In this document: in pieces, positions 58,466 to 64,000 of the stretch
Layout: every line of letters starts with the position of its first letter
Position numbering within the stretch: position 1 is the stretch's first letter
Source: Salinimonas profundi
Lineage (GTDB): Bacteria; Pseudomonadota; Gammaproteobacteria; Enterobacterales; Alteromonadaceae
Assembly: GCF_014750655.1 (NCBI RefSeq)
Contig: NZ_JABBXD010000001.1
Span: 357,102 to 421,101 of the forward strand
Direction of reading: 5' to 3'
Length of the DNA stretch: 64,000 nt
Position numbers and translations under genes: made by a program
Notes under the pieces: model-generated
The model's database searches: none
Told to the model about the DNA's origin: nothing
What the model saw: only the letters and a program-made list of their open reading frames with translations

Positions 58466-59857
58466 ATGAAGAAGACCATGCTATGTCTTGGCTTGTCCCT
58501 TGCGTTTTCGCAAGCTCAGGCGGTCGATTTTATTCTAGATACAAATGGTAAGTTCAATCAGAGCAAAATAGAGAAACAAGTCGCCAAAGCGGGCGGAACG
58601 TTAAACAGCTGTATTCCGCAAATTGGCGTGTGTCAGGTAAGTTTTGACAGTGTCGATACTGCACTGAATTCAGGTCTGACGATGGTGCCGGATGCGACTG
58701 CTTATGTACCGAAAGTGGATGTTGCTAAAAATGCATCTATGGCAGTCACCGATGTTGAATATTCCAACCCACCTTCAAGCGGTGAAGATGATGGCTTCTT
58801 CGATTTACAATGGGGTCATGAATCTGTAGGCGCAGTAGACGCCTGGAATGCTGGCCACCGCGGCTACGGTGTTCGCGTTGGTGTAATAGATAGCGGTGCT
58901 GATGCCACGCATCCTGATCTGCAACCCAATATCAATGTAGCGCTTAGCAAATCTTTTATTGATGAGCCCTGGGACTACGCTGGACCAGACGCTTTCAACC
59001 ATGGAAGTCACACTGCAGGTACTATCGCTGCAGCAGATAACGGTGTCGGTACCATTGGTGTAGCGCCAGAAGCCGAGCTGGTTATCCTCAAATCACTTTC
59101 TGCCGATACAGGCTCCGGTAGCTCCTATGCCACCATGCAGGCCATGGTTTACGCAGCTGACAATGACGTGGACGTCATCAACATGAGTCTGGGTTTGTCT
59201 ATACGTCGTAACGGATTATTTGATGTTAACGATACCCCTTATGACACGTCTGATGATATTCGTTATGCGCCGGGCGGCAAAGACGGCATTGCGCAGTTTA
59301 TCGCAAGCTACGGTAAAGCTGCGGCATACGCTAAAAGAAAAGGCGTGACGCTGATTGCCTCTGCAGGTAACGATGCCACTGATTACGACAAAACTGACAG
59401 CCTGGTACACTTGCCATCAGGCCTGCCTTCAGTGATGTCAATTTCGGCAACGGGCCCGGTTTTGTGGGGTAAAAATCCGGATACTGACCTGAAAAATCTG
59501 GCAATTTACTCAAACTATGGCCAGTCAGAAATTGAATTTTCTGCTCCAGGTGGTGACTACACCTCGCTATACGTCCCAGGTGGCATGGATGCATGTACCG
59601 TTGCCGGCCTGACCCGCGTTTGCTATGTATTTGATTTCGTATTCAGTACTGGTAACGGCGGTTACTACTGGTCAGTGGGTACTTCAATGGCATCACCACA
59701 TGCAGCTGGTGTTGCAGCGCTGATTATCGGCGCGAATGGTGGCCACATGGATCCTGCACAGGTTGAGGCTGAAATGCGTAAACTGTCTCAGGATCTGGGC
59801 AAACCTGGCCGTGATGACATACACGGTCACGGTGCAGTATATAGCCCGACTGAATAA
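58466..59857 (+). CDS. Secreted subtilisin-like serine protease (S8)
   Basis: A 463-residue peptidase with a signal peptide (MKKTMLCLGLSLAFSQAQA, cleavage before VDF), a ~100-residue pro-like region (inhibitor-type, LDTNGKFNQSKIEKQVAKAG) and the S8 domain with the triad Asp142 (VIDSGAD), His179 (NHGSHTAGT) and Ser407 (GTSMASPHAAG). There is no C-terminal pre-peptidase or P domain. It is exported by Sec and probably cleaves extracellular protein for nutrition. A preceding AAGGA and following terminator frame it as a single transcript. Confidence 0.92.
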   Translation: MKKTMLCLGLSLAFSQAQAVDFILDTNGKFNQSKIEKQVAKAGGTLNSCIPQIGVCQVSFDSVDTALNSGLTMVPDATAYVPKVDVAKNASMAVTDVEYSNPPSSGEDDGFFDLQWGHESVGAVDAWNAGHRGYGVRVGVIDSGADATHPDLQPNINVALSKSFIDEPWDYAGPDAFNHGSHTAGTIAAADNGVGTIGVAPEAELVILKSLSADTGSGSSYATMQAMVYAADNDVDVINMSLGLSIRRNGLFDVNDTPYDTSDDIRYAPGGKDGIAQFIASYGKAAAYAKRKGVTLIASAGNDATDYDKTDSLVHLPSGLPSVMSISATGPVLWGKNPDTDLKNLAIYSNYGQSEIEFSAPGGDYTSLYVPGGMDACTVAGLTRVCYVFDFVFSTGNGGYYWSVGTSMASPHAAGVAALIIGANGGHMDPAQVEAEMRKLSQDLGKPGRDDIHGHGAVYSPTE

Positions 59858-59873
59858 TATAGCTAAGCATAAG

Positions 59874-59900
59874 AAACCGGCTTCATTGCCGGTTTTTTTA
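59874..59900 (+). terminator. Terminator after the subtilisin gene
   Basis: Arms AAACCGGC (59874-59881) / GCCGGTTT (59888-59895) with a 6-base loop, then TTTTA. Confidence 0.92.
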
Positions 59901-59953
59901 TGCTTATCAAAAGGTTGCCAAAGTAGTATTTACCTTTCCAAAAGCTTACTTAT

Positions 59954-59963
59954 AGGAGGTGAT
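59954..59963 (+). promoter_or_regulatory. Very strong Shine-Dalgarno-like sequence without ATG
   Basis: AGGAGGTGAT is a full complement to the 16S rRNA 3' end. No ATG, GTG or TTG lies 5-12 bases downstream; an ATC at 59968 is at the ideal distance (8 bases from GGAGG). Confidence 0.5.
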
Positions 59964-59967
59964 ACAG

Positions 59968-60051
59968 ATCAATAAGTTAGCAAAAAAGTACGAGAAAATT
60001 GAATTTTTATTGGCTTTTGAAAGTATCGCAAACTACACTAAATTTTGTTGA
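59968..60051 (+). CDS. Possible 27-residue small protein with ATC start
   Basis: Frame of 27 codons ending TGA at 60049-60051, starting ATC after the AGGAGGTGAT site. The peptide reads INKLAKKYEKIEFLLAFE then SIANYTKFC: basic-amphipathic then mixed. It lies 37 bases before the next gene and could be a leader peptide or a relic whose ATG has mutated. AUC starts are rare, so this is uncertain. Confidence 0.25.
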   Translation: MNKLAKKYEKIEFLLAFESIANYTKFC

Positions 60052-60088
60052 GCCGTGTAGTACAACTTCTTACAACAAGGAGCAGTAC

Positions 60089-60400
60089 ATGCACGTTCAA
60101 ACTTCGCATCCAGAAAGCTTTTGTATTCATTGTTCAGAGAATGCCAGTACGACAACTGATGCCATCAGTTTGTTCTGCAAGCTATTTAACTATCTTATAC
60201 GCGATATCTGGTTCCCCAGCGAGTCAGAACAAATCGCTACCCGCTTGTCCAACGGTGCTACACTCCACTGTCATCGTATCAATGCTGATATTGTTAAACT
60301 GGAGTTGTCTCCACAATCGCCCCGCCCTGTCCAATTATTTGAAATGCGCTTTCGGCACGGTCATTGGTACCTCTGCGAACAGGCAAAAGTAATTCACTGA
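60089..60400 (+). CDS. Small protein of unknown function
   Basis: A 103-residue protein starting [20 protein letters not shown]; the ATG has AAGGAG six bases upstream, which decides the start over longer frames. It contains four or more cysteines (FCIHC, LFCKLF, LHCH, YLCEQ) and several histidines, so metal binding is possible. No family recognised. Its last 7 bases overlap the convergent DUF2256 gene. Confidence 0.6.
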   Translation: MHVQTSHPESFCIHCSENASTTTDAISLFCKLFNYLIRDIWFPSESEQIATRLSNGATLHCHRINADIVKLELSPQSPRPVQLFEMRFRHGHWYLCEQAKVIH

Positions 60401-60546
60401 ACCGCGTTTTTTTTGCCTTTTCGCTGCCCTGCACAGCGTTTCGAGCAATACTTTACGTCCTGCCAGTCTTTTTCCCACTTCTTACGCCACGTAAACGGCC
60501 GTTGACACACCGGACAGATTTTTTCAGGTAAATCAGACTTCTTCAT
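60394..60546 (-). CDS. DUF2256 zinc-ribbon protein
   Basis: A 50-residue protein: [20 protein letters not shown] then [14 protein letters not shown]. The CPVC...YCSxRC pattern and FTWRKKW are the hallmark of DUF2256, often encoded beside cryptochrome/photolyase genes in marine bacteria. The ATG lies within the last codons of the photolyase-like gene, 14 bases before its end, so translation is coupled. Two Cys pairs suggest zinc binding; the role is unknown. Confidence 0.88.
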   Translation of the reverse strand: MKKSDLPEKICPVCQRPFTWRKKWEKDWQDVKYCSKRCAGQRKGKKNAVQ

Positions 60547-62074
60547 TGTTGCTGATCTTTCTTAAAAATATGGCTCCATCATCGCGCATAGCCTGAATTT
60601 TTGTGTCATCCATGCGCTCATAGCTTTTATAAACCAAACCCATTCGAGGGTTATCTTTAAGCTTATCTTTGTTTTTATCCAGAAATCGCCAGTACAGGTA
60701 ATTAAACGGGCAAGCTTTCTCACCGGTTTTTTTCGATACGCTATAGCCACAATTTTTGCAATAGTCGGACATTCTGTTGATATAGCTTCCGCTCGCCGCA
60801 TAAGGTTTGCTGGCAAGATTACCGCCATCAGCAAAAAGAATCATGGCAGATACATTTGGCAGTTCTACCCACTCATAGGCATCAGCATAAACCAGCAAAT
60901 ACCACTGCTGGACCTGCACGGGATCCAACTCTGTTAACAACGAAAAGTTACCTATTACCATTAAACGCTGAATATGATGTGCATACGCATTGTTTTTAGT
61001 GTCAGTAATGCACTGGCGCATGCAATTCATATTGGTGTAACCATCCCAGAAAAAATCGGGAAGGTCGCGGTCTGCATTAAAGTAATTGTCAGTGGCCAGT
61101 CCGGGCATGTAATGCCAGTAAAATCCCCTGACGAATTCCCGCCAACCAAGAATTTGCCGGATAAAGCCTTCGACTGAATTCAGTGGTGCAGTGCCAGCAT
61201 GATAAGCGGCTTCAGCTTGTTCTATAACCTCGCGAGGCGACAGAAGCCCGCAGTTGATATAGAACGACAGATGCGAATGAAAAAGCCAGGGAGCATTGTG
61301 TCGCATAGCATCCTGATATTTACCAAACTCAGGTAACCGCTGTTCGATAAACTCCTCAAGTACGGTAAGTGCTTGTTCACGCGTAACTGCAAAATGAAAT
61401 GGCGAAAGATCGCCAAAGTGCCCGGCAAATTCGTTTTCTACCAGTGCTATTACTGATTCGGTAATATCATCAGGCGAGAACGTTGTCGGCTCAGGAACAG
61501 ATTTAGAAGCTGGCAATGACTCACGGTTTTTTTCATCATAGTTCCATTTTCCACCTACAGGATTGCCATCTTCCATAAGCACGCCTGTCTTTTTACGCAT
61601 TTCACGGTAAAAGAACTCCATGCGCATGGTTTTTCGATCCTGCGCCCACTCATCGAACTCCGCGGTAGTTGAATAAAAGCGGCTATCTTCCAGTATTGTA
61701 ACAGGTACGCCAAGCTGATTTTCCCACTGCTCCATACTCTTTAGCAGCCGATACTCACCGGGAGCGGTGACAATAACCTTGTTACAACCGGTTTGTTCAA
61801 GCGCAAGCTGGACTTCTTTTAACAAGCTGCCCTGATTTTCTTCATCGTCATAGCAGCGATACCGAACCTGATAATTGTTCCTTTTTAATCCTTCTGCAAA
61901 ATGTCGCATGGCCGAAAATAAAAAGGCGATTTTCTTTTTATGATGTTTTACGTAGGTCGCTTCTTCTTTGACTTCCGCCATCAGAATAATGTCTTCACTG
62001 CGCGCTGCATCCTGCAATATCGGCAGGGTCTCAGTTAACTGATCGCCCAAAATCAGGCGCAATGTTCCGCTCAT
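60533..62074 (-). CDS. Fe-S bacterial cryptochrome/(6-4) photolyase
   Basis: A 513-residue member of the FeS-BCP (PhrB-like) class. The N-terminal domain opens [16 protein letters not shown], typical of this class and unlike CPD photolyases. The FAD domain includes [17 protein letters not shown] and [17 protein letters not shown]. The four cluster cysteines fit [16 protein letters not shown] and KACPFNY. Members repair (6-4) photoproducts or act as photoreceptors. It starts 2 bases after phrA on the minus strand. Confidence 0.93.
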   Translation of the reverse strand: MSGTLRLILGDQLTETLPILQDAARSEDIILMAEVKEEATYVKHHKKKIAFLFSAMRHFAEGLKRNNYQVRYRCYDDEENQGSLLKEVQLALEQTGCNKVIVTAPGEYRLLKSMEQWENQLGVPVTILEDSRFYSTTAEFDEWAQDRKTMRMEFFYREMRKKTGVLMEDGNPVGGKWNYDEKNRESLPASKSVPEPTTFSPDDITESVIALVENEFAGHFGDLSPFHFAVTREQALTVLEEFIEQRLPEFGKYQDAMRHNAPWLFHSHLSFYINCGLLSPREVIEQAEAAYHAGTAPLNSVEGFIRQILGWREFVRGFYWHYMPGLATDNYFNADRDLPDFFWDGYTNMNCMRQCITDTKNNAYAHHIQRLMVIGNFSLLTELDPVQVQQWYLLVYADAYEWVELPNVSAMILFADGGNLASKPYAASGSYINRMSDYCKNCGYSVSKKTGEKACPFNYLYWRFLDKNKDKLKDNPRMGLVYKSYERMDDTKIQAMRDDGAIFLRKISNNEEV

Positions 62075-62076
62075 CG

Positions 62077-63504
62077 CTAGCCTCCCTTGATTTCATCAAA
62101 CGCTTCAAGCGCACGTTTGCGACTAGCTTTAAGATCTACCAATGGCTCAGGATAATCCTCTCCCAGGGTTATACCAGCATCCTTTAAAATATCATCAGGC
62201 GCTTCCCATGGTTTGTGAATATACTTTTTAGGAAGGTCCTTTAACTCCGGACAGTACTGACTGACATATTCTCCTTCTTTATCAAATTTTTCGCCTTGCA
62301 GGACAGGGTTAAACACTCTGAAATAAGGCGCGGCGTCGGCACCAGAACCCGCTACCCACTGCCATCCCGCCGTATTATTCGCTAAATCGGCGTCCACCAG
62401 GCAATCCCAGAACCACTGTTCTCCCTGATGCCAGTGCATAAGAAGATTTTTTACCAGAAAAGAACCTACAATCATCCGAACCCGGTTATGCATCCAGCCG
62501 CGTTGCCAGAGCTGGCGCATTCCGGCATCAACAATAGGGATGCCGGTCTGGCCTTTTTGCCAGGCCTTCAAGTCCTTCTCGCTGTATCGCCAGTTGAATT
62601 TGTCAAACTTGTCATTAAAGTTTTTATCCACCATGTCCGGAAAGTGGTACAGCAGATAATAACTGAATTCCCGCCACCCCAGCTCACTGAGGAAGGTATC
62701 AATATCTTTATTTTCACTATCGCCAAACTTGTCTTTGATAGCGTACCAGACCTGATTAGGAGACATCTCCCCCCAGTGCAAGTGCGGTGAAAGGCAGGAG
62801 GTGCCTTCTACTGCAGGCAGATCGCGCTGCTCGTCATATTGCTGCGCGGCATCGTTAATAAATGTGCTCAGCCGATCGGCGGCGCCATCCTCGCCAGGTT
62901 TCCAGGTTGCCTGAATATCCTCGTGCCAGTTAATGTCTGGCAGCAGCTCAAGGGCATCCAATCCGTCACTTTTATCAGGCACGTCGGCATAGGTAATACG
63001 GGCCGGTGGGGCTTTGGGATAACGAGGCTCTGCCGCCTGCAGGCAGCCTTTTTTATAAAACGGCGTATATACCTTATATGGCGTACCACTTTTCGTTTCA
63101 ATTTTCATTGGCTCCCACAACAGGCTTCCATTGAAACTGTGTACCTTAAAGTCATTGTCCTCAAGTTGCTTTTTCAGCGCCTTATCGCGACGGATAGCCC
63201 AGGGTTCATACAGGCGGTTCCAGAATATATGCCTGGTGCCGAAAGCATCCATTAACTCAGGGATAATATCCTTTGCTTCCCCTTTGAATATTTGCAGATG
63301 CCCATTAAGCCGTTCATCAAGCTTTTTCAGTGATTCGTGCAACCACCATTTGCTGGCCGCTCCCGGTAGTCTGCCGTCGGGCGCGCTCGTGTCGAATATA
63401 TAGACAGGTATGATTTTACCCGCATCACAGGCCGCATTCAGCGCCGGGTTATCTTTTACGCGCAGGTCCTTTTTGAACCACATTATACTTACGGGTACGG
63501 TCAC
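62077..63504 (-). CDS. phrA: Class I CPD photolyase
   Basis: A 475-residue deoxyribodipyrimidine photo-lyase that reverses cyclobutane dimers with blue light, using FADH- and an antenna. The N-terminus IMWFKKDLRVKDNPALN is standard; SELGWREFSYYLLYHFP, GIPIVDAGMRQLWQRGWMHN and ANNTAGWQWVAGSGADAAPY mark the FAD and substrate site with tryptophans of the electron chain. First gene of a minus-strand run phrA, Fe-S photolyase, DUF2256. The gene symbol is by family; phr is also used. Confidence 0.93.
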   Translation of the reverse strand: MTVPVSIMWFKKDLRVKDNPALNAACDAGKIIPVYIFDTSAPDGRLPGAASKWWLHESLKKLDERLNGHLQIFKGEAKDIIPELMDAFGTRHIFWNRLYEPWAIRRDKALKKQLEDNDFKVHSFNGSLLWEPMKIETKSGTPYKVYTPFYKKGCLQAAEPRYPKAPPARITYADVPDKSDGLDALELLPDINWHEDIQATWKPGEDGAADRLSTFINDAAQQYDEQRDLPAVEGTSCLSPHLHWGEMSPNQVWYAIKDKFGDSENKDIDTFLSELGWREFSYYLLYHFPDMVDKNFNDKFDKFNWRYSEKDLKAWQKGQTGIPIVDAGMRQLWQRGWMHNRVRMIVGSFLVKNLLMHWHQGEQWFWDCLVDADLANNTAGWQWVAGSGADAAPYFRVFNPVLQGEKFDKEGEYVSQYCPELKDLPKKYIHKPWEAPDDILKDAGITLGEDYPEPLVDLKASRKRALEAFDEIKGG

Positions 63505-63583
63505 GGTAGCCTCTTCTTTTTATGGTCTTTGTTTTGCTCGTATACGTAGCTAGCCATCAAATGATCTAAAATTTCAATGGCCT

Positions 63584-64000
63584 GTGACTACGACTCAACG
63601 TACCGGATTATACTGGTTCACGCGTGATCTGCGCTTGGATGATATGCCTTCGTTAATTAAATTAAATTCAGTTGTCGACAGACTGATTTTAGTTTATTTC
63701 GATAACATGAGTGCGTTGACGCCAAATGCTTTCGGGTGGCCCGCAGTTGGTGAGCACCGGCAGCAGTTTATTCGCCAGGGCCTTGATGACTTGCAGGCAC
63801 AACTATCAGCATTGAAACAGCATCTGGTTATATCAGATGGTGAGCCTGAAACGATACTGCCAGCGCTGTGTGCAAAATACGAAGTCACCGACATTGGTAT
63901 GACCTGCCTGGATGGTGTTTATGAAACAAGACAACGTGAACAGCTAATACAGAATCTTGGCCATATAAACTGGCACATCGATACGAAAGAGACATTATTT
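63584..64000 (+). CDS. Cryptochrome/photolyase, probably DASH type (3' end cut by window)
   Basis: Starts with GTG at 63584 and stays open to the window end (139 codons). GLYWFTRDLRLDDMPSL is the photolyase N-domain signature; FIRQGLDDLQAQL and LVISDGEPETILPAL fit DASH cryptochromes. It is transcribed divergently from phrA across an 80-base spacer, so both may share light or stress control. DASH assignment is tentative because the FAD domain is outside the window. Confidence 0.75.
   Translation, partial: MTTTQRTGLYWFTRDLRLDDMPSLIKLNSVVDRLILVYFDNMSALTPNAFGWPAVGEHRQQFIRQGLDDLQAQLSALKQHLVISDGEPETILPALCAKYEVTDIGMTCLDGVYETRQREQLIQNLGHINWHIDTKETLF

Overview
The window is chromosomal DNA of a marine-type gammaproteobacterium, most likely an alteromonad (Alteromonadaceae). 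The evidence is gene order and protein character: rpsA-ihfB-lapA-lapB-pyrF, lrp-ftsK-lolA-rarA-crcB-serS, tusDCBE, uvrY-uvrC-pgsA and ccoNOQP-ccoHIS-fnr-uspE-ttcA all follow gammaproteobacterial order, with an alteromonad-style PilZ protein inserted after ihfB. The genus cannot be fixed without a search. No rRNA, CRISPR array, insertion sequence or prophage was seen.

Layout. 1-16.6 kb is core housekeeping: ribosomal protein S1 (partial), IHF beta, LPS-assembly proteins LapA/B, pyrimidine synthesis, alanine dehydrogenase facing Lrp, FtsK, LolA, RarA, CrcB, SerRS, the TusBCDE sulfur relay and a BI-1 membrane protein. 16.8-17.2 kb carries two nearly identical tRNA-Ser(TGA) genes. 17.4-21.4 kb is an ovothiol module (ovoA, an ovoB-like PLP lyase, then a pirin). 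21.8-24.9 kb is uvrY-uvrC-pgsA. 25.0-25.6 kb is a tRNA cluster (Gly, Cys, Leu) flanked by decayed tRNA-Gly remnants. 25.8-29.8 kb is an accessory stretch: a secreted protein, an OafA-type acyltransferase, a small soluble protein and a glycosyltransferase. 30.1-34.5 kb holds a mercaptopyruvate sulfurtransferase coupled to a CobB deacylase, a LysE exporter, a membrane protein, a Bax-like glucosaminidase and a periplasmic protein.

34.5-45.4 kb is, on the minus strand, an oxygen-response and respiration block: cbb3 oxidase (ccoNOQP), its assembly factors (ccoH, ccoI, ccoS, a TauE/SafE-type protein), the FNR regulator, UspE, TtcA and a patatin. An FNR-type box lies upstream of ccoN, so FNR probably controls the oxidase whose cluster contains its own gene. 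ccoQ is a 57-codon gene. 45.4-49.5 kb has two bacterioferritin subunits with complementary defects, a candidate Fur box, a CPA2 antiporter and an alpha/beta hydrolase. 49.8-55.6 kb is a mix of metabolic, stress and signalling genes (glutamate-synthase-like, Usp, DgkA, DUF945, EAL, DUF421).

55.6-60.4 kb is the least ordinary part: a solitary tyrosine recombinase with a perfect inverted repeat upstream, about 1.8 kb of AT-rich, mostly non-coding DNA with what looks like a decayed gene, a secreted subtilisin, and two small unknown genes. 60.4-64.0 kb is a light-repair cluster: a DUF2256 zinc-ribbon protein, an Fe-S (6-4)-type photolyase, a class I CPD photolyase and, divergently, the start of a third cryptochrome/photolyase (probably DASH type).

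No clearly new multi-gene system was found. The best leads are the recombinase with its inverted repeat and decayed neighbourhood, the three-photolyase/DUF2256 cluster, the ovothiol operon and the split-function bacterioferritin pair.
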